Source: Aquitalea aquatica
GTDB lineage: Bacteria; Pseudomonadota; Gammaproteobacteria; Burkholderiales; Chromobacteriaceae
DNA length: 64,000 nt
Reading direction: 5' to 3'
Assembly: GCF_013911085.1 (NCBI RefSeq)
Contig: NZ_JACERN010000042.1
Coordinates: 186,001 to 250,000 of the forward strand
Positions 51,341 through 59,802 of this stretch are shown one piece after another. The notes under the pieces are model-generated. The model was given only the letters and a program-made list of their open reading frames with translations. It was not told where the DNA came from and searched no databases. Both the position numbers and the translations under genes were made by a program. Position 1 is the stretch's first letter; the number at the start of each line of letters is the position of its first letter.

Positions 51341-52558
51341 ATGAGCGCACCGGCCGTTTTGGATATCAGCCAACGATCAGCCCATCGCATTGCCAGTGAT
51401 GAGGAAGCCTTGCAGCTGGCGCAGCGCCTGGCTGCTGATTTCGCCCCCGATGCAGCGCGGCGCGATCGCGAACGCATCCTGCCGTGGGCAGAGCTGGAAA
51501 GCTTCAGCCAGAGCGGGCTGTGGGGCATTACCGTGCCGCGCGAGTTCGGCGGTGCCGGCGTGTCCCATGTCACGCTGGCCGAGGTGATTGCCACCATCAG
51601 CGCGGCGGATGGCTCGCTGGCGCAGATTCCGCAAAACCACTACTACGCGCTGGAAGTGCTGCGCGTGGGCGGCAGCGAAGCCCAGAAGCGCTTTTTCTAC
51701 GGCCTGGCGCTGGATGGTGTGCGCTTTGGCAATGCACTGGCCGAAATCGGCCACAAGGATTACCAGCGCCGCACCCGGCTTACGCCGGAGGGCAAGGGCT
51801 ATCGCGTCAGCGGGCAGAAGTTCTATTGCACCGGTGCGCTGTATGCGCAGTGGATTCCCACGCTGGTGGTGGACGACAACCAGGACAGCTATCTGGCCTT
51901 TATCCCACGCCACAGTGATGGCGTGGAAATTACCGATGACTGGGATGGCTTCGGCCAGCGCGTCACCGGCAGCGGCTCGGTCAGCTTCAAGCAGGTATGG
52001 GTGGAGCCGGAGTGGATCGTGCCGTTCAAGGCCTCGTTTGACCGCCCCACCTCCATTGGCCCCTTTGCCCAGCTGCTGCACTGCGCCATCGACAGTGGCC
52101 AGGCACGCGGGGCCTATCAGGAAACCCTGCACTATGTGCGTGAACATGCGCGGCCATGGATAGATGCCGGCGTGGACAAGGCCAGCCGTGACCCCTTGCT
52201 GCTGGAGCGGGTGGGCAATGTGCAAGTACGCCTGCGTGCGGCGGATGCCTTGCTGCACCGGGCTGGCCGCGTACTGGACGCACTGCAGCAACAGGCTTTT
52301 CCGGACGCACGCAGCGTGGCCGAGGCCTCGGTGGCCGTGGCCGAAGCCAAGGTGCTGACCACCGAAGTGGCGCTGCTGGCCGGCAATCAGCTATTCGAAC
52401 TGTCCGGCACCAGCGCCACACTGGGAGACCGCAACCTGGACCGCTACTGGCGCAATGCCCGCGTACATACTCTGCATGATCCGGTGCGCTGGAAGTTTTT
52501 CGCCGTCGGCAACTATGTACTGAATGATGTCTTGCCGCCGCGCCACGGAGCTTTGTGA
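51341..52558 (+). CDS. SfnB-family acyl-CoA-dehydrogenase-like flavoprotein, copy 2
   Basis: The protein has 405 residues, colinear with the preceding gene product throughout (IPQNHYYALEVLRVGGSEAQ; RNARVHTLHDPVRWKFFAVG). The start is at ATG after AAAGGAGAACCATTC. The two proteins probably arose by tandem duplication and may act on different sulfur substrates or as a heteromer. The stop is 1 bp before the SnaA-type gene start, showing tight coupling with the monooxygenase that shares the reduced flavin supply. Confidence 0.83.
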   Translation: MSAPAVLDISQRSAHRIASDEEALQLAQRLAADFAPDAARRDRERILPWAELESFSQSGLWGITVPREFGGAGVSHVTLAEVIATISAADGSLAQIPQNHYYALEVLRVGGSEAQKRFFYGLALDGVRFGNALAEIGHKDYQRRTRLTPEGKGYRVSGQKFYCTGALYAQWIPTLVVDDNQDSYLAFIPRHSDGVEITDDWDGFGQRVTGSGSVSFKQVWVEPEWIVPFKASFDRPTSIGPFAQLLHCAIDSGQARGAYQETLHYVREHARPWIDAGVDKASRDPLLLERVGNVQVRLRAADALLHRAGRVLDALQQQAFPDARSVAEASVAVAEAKVLTTEVALLAGNQLFELSGTSATLGDRNLDRYWRNARVHTLHDPVRWKFFAVGNYVLNDVLPPRHGAL

Positions 52559-52559
52559 C

Positions 52560-53915
52560 ATGAGCAAAAAACAGATTCTGCTCAATGCCTTCAACATGAA
52601 TTGCGTCGGCCACATCAACCACGGCCTGTGGACCCATCCGCGTGACAACTCGGTGGACTACAACACACTGGGCTACTGGACCGAGCTGGCCAGAACACTG
52701 GAGCGCGGCCTGTTCGACGGCCTGTTCATCGCCGACATCATCGGTGTCTACGATGTGTACCAGCAGTCGATAGACCTGACCGCGCGCGAAGCCATCCAGC
52801 TGCCGGTCAACGACCCGCTATTGCTGGTGCCGGCCATGGCGGCGGTGACACAACATCTGGGCTTTGGCGTCACCGCCAATCTCAGCTACGAGCCGCCTTA
52901 TCTGTTTGCCCGCCGCATGTCCACGCTCGATCACCTCACCGGTGGCCGCGCGGGCTGGAATATCGTCACCGGTTATCTGGACAGCGGGGCGCGCGCCATG
53001 GGCCTGCTCACCCAGGACGAACACGACCAGCGCTACGACCGCGCCGATGATTATCTGGAGCTGCTGTACAAGCTGTGGGAAGGCAGCTGGGAAGACGAGG
53101 CGGTGCGGCGCGACAAGGCGGCGCGGGTGTTTGCCGATGCCAGCCGCATTCATCGCATCAATCACCAGGGGCCGTTCTACCAGCTGGATGGCTACCACCT
53201 GAGCGAGCCTTCGCGCCAGCGCACCCCGGTGCTGTTCCAGGCCGGCAGTTCGGACCGTGGCCAGCAGTTTGCCGCCCGGCACGCCGAAGGCATCTTCATT
53301 GCCGCGCAGGACAAGGACAAGACCCGCCAGCTGGTGCAGGACATCCGCCGACAGGCGGTGGCCGCCGGTCGCCGTGCCGAGGATGTGAAAATCTTCATCG
53401 GCATCGCCGCCGTGGTAGGCCAGACCCAGGCCGAGGCGCAGGAAAAGTTTGACGACTACTGGCAGTACGCCAGCCCGGAAGCGGGCCTCGCCCATTTTGC
53501 CAGCAGCATCGGGGTGGACTTCAGCCGTTACGGTCTGGACGACCCGATTGAATACGGTGGCAGCAATGCCATCCAGTCCGCAGCCAAAACCGCCGCCGCC
53601 AACCAGCTGACCCGGCGCAAGTTGCTGGAACGCTTCCGGCTGGGCAGCCGCTACCCGACGCTGGTGGGCGATGCCGCCAGCGTGGCGGACGAGCTGGAAA
53701 GCTGGGTCAACGAGGTGGGCGTGGATGGTTTCAACCTGTCGCGCACCGTGACCCCGGAAAGCTACGAAGACTTTATCGACCTGGTGATTCCGGAGCTGCA
53801 AAACCGCGGCAGTTACAAGACGGCATACGCCGAAGGCAGCCTGCGCCACAAGCTGTTTGCCGAGGGCGACCGCCTGCCGGCGCGCCATACGGCGGCGGGC
53901 TACCGGCCACGCTGA
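52560..53915 (+). CDS. SnaA/NtaA/DszA-family FMNH2-dependent monooxygenase
   Basis: The protein has 451 residues of the bacterial luciferase-like superfamily. Features are the start MSKKQILLNAFNMNCVGHIN, DGLFIADIIGVYDVY, SYEPPYLFARRMSTLDHLTG, GRAGWNIVTGYLDSGARAMG and the QAGSSDRGQQFAARHAEGIF FMN-binding segment. This group oxidises C-S, C-N or related bonds with reduced flavin from a partner reductase (the FMN reductase at 55102). The substrate is unknown; the neighbourhood suggests organosulfur. Confidence 0.88.
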   Translation: MSKKQILLNAFNMNCVGHINHGLWTHPRDNSVDYNTLGYWTELARTLERGLFDGLFIADIIGVYDVYQQSIDLTAREAIQLPVNDPLLLVPAMAAVTQHLGFGVTANLSYEPPYLFARRMSTLDHLTGGRAGWNIVTGYLDSGARAMGLLTQDEHDQRYDRADDYLELLYKLWEGSWEDEAVRRDKAARVFADASRIHRINHQGPFYQLDGYHLSEPSRQRTPVLFQAGSSDRGQQFAARHAEGIFIAAQDKDKTRQLVQDIRRQAVAAGRRAEDVKIFIGIAAVVGQTQAEAQEKFDDYWQYASPEAGLAHFASSIGVDFSRYGLDDPIEYGGSNAIQSAAKTAAANQLTRRKLLERFRLGSRYPTLVGDAASVADELESWVNEVGVDGFNLSRTVTPESYEDFIDLVIPELQNRGSYKTAYAEGSLRHKLFAEGDRLPARHTAAGYRPR

Positions 53916-53959
53916 GGCGACAGGAAATCAAAACAACATCACATACTCAAGGGAAAACC

Positions 53960-54769
53960 ATGAAGCATCACAAGAAAAAACTGGGCGCACTGGCTTTGCT
54001 CGGCCTGCTGCTGGCACAAGGCGCGCTGGCGGCTGCATTGAAAATAGGCGTCACGCCCGGTGCCTATGCCGACTCGGTACAGGTGGCCGCGCAGGAGGCG
54101 AAAAAGCAGGGACTGGAGGTGGACGTGGTGGAGTTTTCCGACTGGACCACGCCCAATGTGGCGCTGGCCAGCAAAGACCTGGACGCCAATTACTTCCAGC
54201 ATCAGGCCTTTCTCGACAATGTCATCAAGACCCAGGGCTTTCACTTCCGTCCGGTAGGAGTGGGCATCCTGGCCAATATCGGCCTGTATTCCAGCCGTAT
54301 CAAACAGTTTGGGGACTTGAAAACCGGTGCAAAGGTAGCGATTGCCAGCGACCCGATCAATCAGGGCCGTGGCTTGCTGTTGCTGCAAAAAGCCGGCCTG
54401 ATCAAGCTGCGCGACGGGGTGGGTGCCCGCGGCAAGCTGGCCGACATCGCCAGCAATCCGCGCAAGCTGGAGTTTGTCGAGGTGGAAGGGCCACAGCTGG
54501 TGCGGGTGGTAAATGATGTCGACCTGGCCCAGGGGTATCCGCACTTCATCGTGGCGGCCCATGCCTTCGACCCCGGCAGCGCGCTGATCTTCTCCGGCAA
54601 GGACGACGAGCAATACGCACTGCGTTTTGTCGCGCGCGATGACAATGCCCGTGACCCGCGCCTGTTGAAGTTCGTGCAGATCTACCAGAACTCTCCGGCA
54701 GTAAAGGCGCAGATTCGCAAGTCCTACGCCAATAACGACAAGCTCTACAGCCTGGCCTGGCTTAAATGA
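53960..54769 (+). CDS. MetQ/NlpA-family ABC substrate-binding protein, copy 2
   Basis: The protein has 269 residues. The signal peptide (LGALALLGLLLAQGALAA) again lacks a lipobox Cys. The landmarks are those of copy 1 (VEFSDWTTPNVALASKDLD, NYFQHQAFLDNVIK). It closes the operon that copy 1 opens. Having two binding proteins for one MetNI pair suggests a transporter with two ligand specificities. A strong terminator follows. Confidence 0.85.
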   Translation: MKHHKKKLGALALLGLLLAQGALAAALKIGVTPGAYADSVQVAAQEAKKQGLEVDVVEFSDWTTPNVALASKDLDANYFQHQAFLDNVIKTQGFHFRPVGVGILANIGLYSSRIKQFGDLKTGAKVAIASDPINQGRGLLLLQKAGLIKLRDGVGARGKLADIASNPRKLEFVEVEGPQLVRVVNDVDLAQGYPHFIVAAHAFDPGSALIFSGKDDEQYALRFVARDDNARDPRLLKFVQIYQNSPAVKAQIRKSYANNDKLYSLAWLK

Positions 54770-54859
54770 ACAGCCGTGGCTTCGCTAGGGTAGCGGCCAT
54801 GACAAGCAGGCCGCGCCGACCCCAAGCGCGTTAAAGCCGCTGCAATGACGATGTATCCG

Positions 54860-54896
54860 ACAGGCACTCCCCTTGGGGGAGTGCCTGTTGTCTTTT
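54860..54896 (+). terminator. Strong terminator after the first sulfur operon
   Basis: A near-perfect hairpin with arms ACAGGCACTCCCC and GGGGAGTGCCTGT and a very short loop is followed by TGTCTTTT. Confidence 0.88.
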
Positions 54897-55052
54897 GTGG
54901 TGGCCTGCGGCGATATCGGATTTGCTGCTTTGATTTCCCGTATTGCTGCAGTGCTGCACAAGCAGCAGCCGGCCAGCAGGGTGGTGCGGCAGCAGCAGCG
55001 GCTGCACGGGCAAAAAATCATGCAAGATTCTGATAATTAAGGAAATAAAAGC

Positions 55053-55068
55053 TGGCACGCTTACTGCT
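55053..55068 (+). promoter_or_regulatory. Sigma-54 promoter of the sfn/liv operon
   Basis: TGGCACGCTTACTGCT has a perfect -24 element (CTGGCACG), invariant GG (55054-55055) and GC (55066-55067) exactly 10 bp apart, and a CTGCT -12 element. It lies 33 bp before the FMN reductase start codon. In Pseudomonas, dimethylsulfone genes are activated with sigma-54 by SfnR; no SfnR gene is in this window. Confidence 0.8.
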
Positions 55069-55101
55069 AATCATTAGGCAGACCCTGATGATGGAGCAGT
55101 C

Positions 55102-55686
55102 ATGAGCCACACCTTCAATATCGTTGCCGTTTCCGGCAGCCTGCAGCGCCCCTCGCGCACCCTGGCGCTGGTACAAGCCGTACTGGCGGAACTGTCCGGC
55201 CACCTGCCGCTGCACGCCCGCGTGATCGAACTGGGCGAGCTGGCCCCGCACTACGGTGCTGTTACCCGCCCGGCCGACTTGCCGGAAACCGTGCGCGAAG
55301 CCATTCAGGCGGTGGAACAGGCTGATTTGCTGATTGTCGCCAGCCCGGTTTACCGCGCCAGCTACACCGGCCTGTTCAAGCATTTCTTTGATTTCGTGCA
55401 TCACGAAGCCCTGTTCGACCTGCCGGTGCTGCTGGCCGCCACCGGTGGCAGCGAGCGCCATGCGCTGGTGATCGAACATCAGCTGCGCCCCTTGTTCAGC
55501 TTCTTCCAGGCGCAAACCCTGCCACTGGGTATTTATGCCGCTGAGAGTGACTTTACTGACTACCAGGTCAGCGACAGCGCCTTGCAGGCCCGCATCCGTC
55601 TGGCGGTGGAGCGTGCCTTGCCGCTGATCAGCCATCGCCAGCCGTTGATTGCCAGCACAGATGGTGCTGTCGCTGCCCCTGTTTGA
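55102..55686 (+). CDS. msuE: NAD(P)H-dependent FMN reductase (MsuE/SsuE type)
   Basis: The protein has 194 residues of flavodoxin-like fold: N-terminal strand and P-loop IVAVSGSLQRPSRTLALVQA, then DLLIVASPVYRASYTGLFKH, DLPVLLAATGGSERHALVIE and a C-terminal helix. It supplies FMNH2 to two-component monooxygenases such as SfnG next door and possibly the SnaA-type enzyme upstream. It is first in the sigma-54-driven operon. Confidence 0.88.
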   Translation: MSHTFNIVAVSGSLQRPSRTLALVQAVLAELSGHLPLHARVIELGELAPHYGAVTRPADLPETVREAIQAVEQADLLIVASPVYRASYTGLFKHFFDFVHHEALFDLPVLLAATGGSERHALVIEHQLRPLFSFFQAQTLPLGIYAAESDFTDYQVSDSALQARIRLAVERALPLISHRQPLIASTDGAVAAPV

Positions 55687-55741
55687 ATCAAGCCCGTTTT
55701 GCCCACTTTGAATTGCCTACTTTAACTCGCGGAGAAATCAC

Positions 55742-56845
55742 ATGAGCCAAGCACAAAACGCCATCAAGTTTGCCTACTGGGTACCCAATGTCAGCGGTGG
55801 TCTGGTGGTCAGCAAGATCGAACAGCGCACCAGCTGGGATATCGACTACAACCGCAAACTGGCGCAAATCGCCGAGAAGGCTGGTTTTGAATACGCGCTG
55901 TCGCAAATCCGCTTTACCGCCGGTTATGGCGCGGAATACCAGCACGAGTCGGTTTCCTTCAGCCATGCGCTGCTGGCCGCCACTGAAAAACTGCGGGTAA
56001 TTGCCGCCATTCTGCCCGGCCCGTGGACCCCGGCGGTGCTGGCCAAGCAGATTGCCACCATCGACCACCTCACCGGTGGCCGCGTCGCCGTCAATATCGT
56101 TTCCGGCTGGTTCCAGGGCGAATTCACCGCCATTGGCGAACCGTGGCTGGAGCATGACGAACGCTATCGCCGTTCGGAAGAATTCATCCGCGTGCTCAAG
56201 GGCATCTGGACCCAGGACAACTTCAGCTTCAAGGGCGACTTCTACCGCTTCAGCGACTACACCCTGAAGCCGAAACCGCTGCAACAGCCGCACCCGGAAA
56301 TCTTCCAGGGTGGCAGCTCGCGTGCAGCGCGTGACATGGCTTCGCGTGTGTCCGACTGGTACTTCACCAACGGCAATACGGTAGAGGGCATCAAGGCCCA
56401 AGTGGACGACATCCGCGCCAAGGCAGCAGTCAACGGCCATCAGGTCAAGATTGGCGTCAACGCCTTCATCATTGCCCGCGATACCGAAGAAGAAGCCCGC
56501 GCCGTGCTGGCCGAGATTCTCGACAAGGCCGATCCGGAAGCGGTCAATGCCTTTGGCGATGCGGTGAAGCAGGCCGGTCAGGCCAGCCCGGAAGGCGAGG
56601 GCAACTGGGCCAAGTCCACCTTCGAAGACCTGGTGCAGTACAACGACGGCTTCAAGACCAATCTGATCGGCACCCCGCAGCAAATTGCCGAGCGCATCGT
56701 CGCCCTGAAGGCGGTGGGGGTGGACCTGGTGCTGGGCGGCTTCCTGCACTTCCAGGAAGAAGTGGCTTACTTCGGTGAAAAAGTATTGCCGCTGGTGCGT
56801 GAGCTGGAAGCGCGTGCCAAAGCGCATGAAGCCGTAGCCGCCTGA
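55742..56845 (+). CDS. sfnG: Dimethylsulfone monooxygenase SfnG
   Basis: The protein has 367 residues of the luciferase-like SsuD subgroup. The segment IKFAYWVPNVSGGLVVSKIE and RTSWDIDYNRKLAQIAEKAG are characteristic of SfnG. Further features are RVAVNIVSGWFQGEFTAIGE, IFQGGSSRAARDMASRVSDW and a C-terminal VLGGFLHFQEEVAYFGEKV. It oxidises dimethylsulfone to methanesulfinate using FMNH2 and O2, releasing sulfur for growth. It is preceded by its reductase and the sigma-54 promoter. Confidence 0.92.
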   Translation: MSQAQNAIKFAYWVPNVSGGLVVSKIEQRTSWDIDYNRKLAQIAEKAGFEYALSQIRFTAGYGAEYQHESVSFSHALLAATEKLRVIAAILPGPWTPAVLAKQIATIDHLTGGRVAVNIVSGWFQGEFTAIGEPWLEHDERYRRSEEFIRVLKGIWTQDNFSFKGDFYRFSDYTLKPKPLQQPHPEIFQGGSSRAARDMASRVSDWYFTNGNTVEGIKAQVDDIRAKAAVNGHQVKIGVNAFIIARDTEEEARAVLAEILDKADPEAVNAFGDAVKQAGQASPEGEGNWAKSTFEDLVQYNDGFKTNLIGTPQQIAERIVALKAVGVDLVLGGFLHFQEEVAYFGEKVLPLVRELEARAKAHEAVAA

Positions 56846-56856
56846 CAGGAGCAAGG

Positions 56857-58029
56857 GTGATGAAGCGACATCAGGAAGCACCGCAGCCAGCCAGCGCCAG
56901 CCTGCCGCATTGGCTGGCATGGCAGGCCCAGCAACAGCCGCAGGCCATTGCCTTGCGCCACAAGCGGCTGGGTATCTGGCAGCAATGGCGCTGGGCCGAG
57001 CTACAGCAGCAAGTGGCCGCACTGGCCGCCGGGCTGGCTGCGCAAGGCTTTGCGGCCGGGCACAGCCTGGTGTTGCTCAGTCACCCGCGTCCCGAAGTGC
57101 TGCTGCTTAGCCTGGCGGCGCAGTGGCTGGGCGGGGAGGCGGTAGCGCTGGACCCGCAACAGCCGGCGCGCGACTTGCAGGCCATTTTGCAGCACTTACA
57201 GCCGCGCTGGCTGCTGGTGGAGGATGCCGAGGCCCTGCACAGCCTGCCGCGTGATTTGCCCCGCCCCACGCTATTGCTTTACGCCGAAGGGCGTGGCTTG
57301 CAGCAGCGAGTAGGCCCGGGCTGGCTGGCGGTCGCCCAGTTGCAGCAAGCAGGCGCGGCCTTGCCTGCGCCTGCGTTGCTGGCCAGTAACAGCGCGGTGG
57401 CCTTCCGCTTCTGGCGGGTGGATGGCCGGGGCGAGCTGCAACAGCAGGCCTTGCAGCATGGCCATTTGCTGCAGGCCGGCAGCCAGCTGTTACAGGCCGA
57501 GGGCCTGACTGCCAATGAAGACGCACTGGCCTCGCGTGCCTTTGCCAGCTCCGCCCAAGTGCGCTACCTGCTGGCGCCGTGGCTGCAAGCCGGTTTCCGG
57601 CTGAATTTTCCGGAGAACCTGGCCACCCGCGACAACGACCGCCGCGAACTGGGTCCCACCCTGGTGGCCGGTACGCGGGAAACCTATAGCCGGCTGGAGC
57701 AACTGGCACGCAGCCGCCTGCCGCCCACCGGCAGCTGGCAACGTGCACTGGTGGACCGCGTGCTGCAACCGGATGCCGGGCGCTTCTGGCGCTGGGCCGG
57801 GTATTACAGCGTGATTCGCCCGCTGCGCGATGTGCTGGGTTTCAGCCGCACGCGTGTCCCGCTGCTATTGGGTGCGCCGCTGGCGGAAAACACCCGTCAC
57901 TTTTTTGCCGTGCTGGGCGTGGAAGTACGCAACTGGCCGGATAACGCCGAATGGCAGCAACGCCCGCTGCAAGCCGAAGGCAGTGCGCCGCAATGGCTGC
58001 AAACCGGAGCGCCACCGCTGCAAGCCTGA
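56857..58029 (+). CDS. Degenerate AMP-binding (acyl-CoA synthetase-like) protein
   Basis: The protein has 390 residues. The N-terminal half resembles long-chain acyl-CoA synthetases (RHKRLGIWQQWRWAEL; SLVLLSHPRPEVLLLSLAAQ; WLGGEAVALDP), as does the later LLLGAPLAENTRHFFAVLG. The ATP-binding TSGTTG-x-PK loop is absent (the region reads ASNSAVAFRFWRVDG), and the protein stops before the YGxTE motif and the whole C-terminal domain. It therefore cannot be a normal ligase. It starts 11 bp after sfnG and precedes livG by 22 bp, so it belongs to this operon. It could be a regulatory or binding protein for an acyl-type ligand. Confidence 0.72.
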   Translation: MMKRHQEAPQPASASLPHWLAWQAQQQPQAIALRHKRLGIWQQWRWAELQQQVAALAAGLAAQGFAAGHSLVLLSHPRPEVLLLSLAAQWLGGEAVALDPQQPARDLQAILQHLQPRWLLVEDAEALHSLPRDLPRPTLLLYAEGRGLQQRVGPGWLAVAQLQQAGAALPAPALLASNSAVAFRFWRVDGRGELQQQALQHGHLLQAGSQLLQAEGLTANEDALASRAFASSAQVRYLLAPWLQAGFRLNFPENLATRDNDRRELGPTLVAGTRETYSRLEQLARSRLPPTGSWQRALVDRVLQPDAGRFWRWAGYYSVIRPLRDVLGFSRTRVPLLLGAPLAENTRHFFAVLGVEVRNWPDNAEWQQRPLQAEGSAPQWLQTGAPPLQA

Positions 58030-58051
58030 ATCAAGAAATGGAAACAACACT

Positions 58052-58834
58052 ATGTCCGAAACCGTAGCGCCCTTGCTGAGCCTGGCGCACATCTCCCTGA
58101 GCTTCAAGGGCGTCAAGGCGGTGACCGACATCGGCTTTGACGTGGCCGAAGGGGAAATCTGCGCGCTGATCGGCCCCAATGGCGCGGGCAAAAGCTCCTT
58201 GCTCAATGTCATCAACGGGGTGTACCAGCCACAGCAAGGGGAAATCCGCTTTGCCGGCCGCTCCCGCCGCGCCATGCAGCCGCACGAAGCGGCGGTGGCA
58301 GGCATTGCCCGCACCTTCCAGAACATTGCGCTGTTCAAGGGTATGAGCGTGCTGGACAACATTCTCACCGGGCGCAACCTGGCCAGCCGCAGCAGCTGGC
58401 TGGAGCAGGCTTTCCGGCTGGGCCGTGCGGTGGCCGATGAAGAAGCCCAGCGCGCGGTAGCCGAGGAGGTGATTGCCTTCTTGCGCCTGCAAGCCTGGCG
58501 CCATACCCCGGTGGGCCAGCTGCCCTATGGCCTGCAAAAGCGGGTAGAGCTGGGGCGGGCATTGGCAGCCCGGCCACGCTTGCTGTTGTTGGATGAGCCG
58601 ATGGCCGGGATGAACCGCGAAGAAAAGCGCGAGATGAGCCAGTTCATCCGCGAGGTCAACCAGGTGTTCGGCACCACCATCGTGCTGATCGAGCACGACA
58701 TCGGCGTGGTGATGGAGCTGTCCGACCACGTGGTAGTGCTGGACTACGGCCGCAAGATCGGCGATGGCGAGCCCGAAGCCGTGCGCGCATTGCCTGAGGT
58801 GATTGCCGCTTATCTGGGCCAGCAGCGCCACTGA
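58052..58834 (+). CDS. livG: Branched-chain-type ABC transporter ATP-binding protein LivG
   Basis: The protein has 260 residues. Walker A is GPNGAGKSSLLNVI, the Q-loop lies in ARTFQNIALF, the signature is LPYGLQKRVELGRAL (LSGGQ replaced by LPYGLQ, usual in this subgroup), Walker B is LLLLDEPMAG and the switch His is in IEHD. It is the LivG-type half of a two-ATPase importer with LivF at 62351. It is in an operon with sulfur-scavenging genes, so its substrate may be an organosulfur compound. Confidence 0.9.
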   Translation: MSETVAPLLSLAHISLSFKGVKAVTDIGFDVAEGEICALIGPNGAGKSSLLNVINGVYQPQQGEIRFAGRSRRAMQPHEAAVAGIARTFQNIALFKGMSVLDNILTGRNLASRSSWLEQAFRLGRAVADEEAQRAVAEEVIAFLRLQAWRHTPVGQLPYGLQKRVELGRALAARPRLLLLDEPMAGMNREEKREMSQFIREVNQVFGTTIVLIEHDIGVVMELSDHVVVLDYGRKIGDGEPEAVRALPEVIAAYLGQQRH

Positions 58835-58909
58835 AACCTGTTTATCCGTATACACCTTGTTCCCGCCGGTATTCCCGCGCAGGGCGGGGACCTGTAAGGG
58901 GGCTGTCTG

Positions 58910-59791
58910 ATGTCGTTTTTCATGGAAGTACTGCTCGGCGGCTTGCTGGCCGGGGTGATGTACTCGCTGGTGGCCATCGGCTTCGTGCTGATCTACAAGG
59001 CCAGCGGGGTGTTCAATTTTGCCCAGGGCTCGATGGTGCTGTTTGCCGCGCTCACCTTTGTCAGCCTGCTGGAGCGTGGCCTGCCGTTTTGGTTGGCCTT
59101 TGTACTGAGCCTGTTGTCCATGCTGCTGCTGGCGCTGTTGCTGGAGCGACTGGTGCTGCGCCATCTGGTGAACCGCCCGCCCATCACCCTGTTCATGGCC
59201 ACACTGGGCCTGAGCTATGTGGTGGAAGGCGTGGCCCAGGCGCTGTGGGGCGCACAGGTGCACGGGCTGGACCTGGGCATCGAGGACACGCCGCTGGAGC
59301 TGGGCGGGCTGATGCTGTCGCGCTTTGACCTGTTTGCCGCTGGCAGTGCCGGGCTGTTGGTGCTGCTGCTGTCCTTGCTGTTCAACAAGACCCGCATCGG
59401 TCTGTCGCTGCGCGCGGTGGCGGACGACCAGCTGGCCGCGCTGGCAGTGGGCATCCGCCTGCAACGCATGTGGGTGCTGGTATGGGCGGTGGCCGGGTTG
59501 GTGGGGCTGGTGGCCGGGCTGTTGTGGGGCGCGCGGCTGGGCGTGCAGTTTTCCCTGTCGCTGATCGTGCTCAAGGCCTTGCCGGTATTGATTATCGGCG
59601 GCTTCACCTCGATAGGCGGTGCCATTGTCGGCGGCCTGATTGTAGGGGCTAGCGAAAAACTGGCGGAAGTGTATCTGGGGCCGCTGCTCAGCGGCGGTAT
59701 TGAAAACTGGTTTCCCTATGTGCTGGCGCTGCTATTCCTGCTGCTGCGTCCGGCAGGCTTGTTTGGCGAACGCGCCATTGAACGGGTGTAA
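58910..59791 (+). CDS. livH: Branched-chain-type ABC transporter permease LivH
   Basis: The protein has 293 residues and about eight transmembrane helices. Opening residues FFMEVLLGGLLAGVMYSLVA, then IGFVLIYKASGVFNFAQGSM, are the LivH hallmark, and the coupling region is AALAVGIRLQRMWVLVWAVA. It forms the membrane pore with LivM, 11 bp downstream. The 75-bp gap before it contains a small GC hairpin but no T-run. Confidence 0.92.
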   Translation: MSFFMEVLLGGLLAGVMYSLVAIGFVLIYKASGVFNFAQGSMVLFAALTFVSLLERGLPFWLAFVLSLLSMLLLALLLERLVLRHLVNRPPITLFMATLGLSYVVEGVAQALWGAQVHGLDLGIEDTPLELGGLMLSRFDLFAAGSAGLLVLLLSLLFNKTRIGLSLRAVADDQLAALAVGIRLQRMWVLVWAVAGLVGLVAGLLWGARLGVQFSLSLIVLKALPVLIIGGFTSIGGAIVGGLIVGASEKLAEVYLGPLLSGGIENWFPYVLALLFLLLRPAGLFGERAIERV

Positions 59792-59802
59792 GGAGAATAC
59801 GC

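Larger units (their letters stand above)
54770..55101. other. Intergenic region between the two organosulfur transcription units
   Basis: This 332-bp stretch has no gene. It contains the terminator at 54860-54896 and the sigma-54 promoter at 55053-55068. The roughly 150 bp between them is where an activator should bind. Confidence 0.5.
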
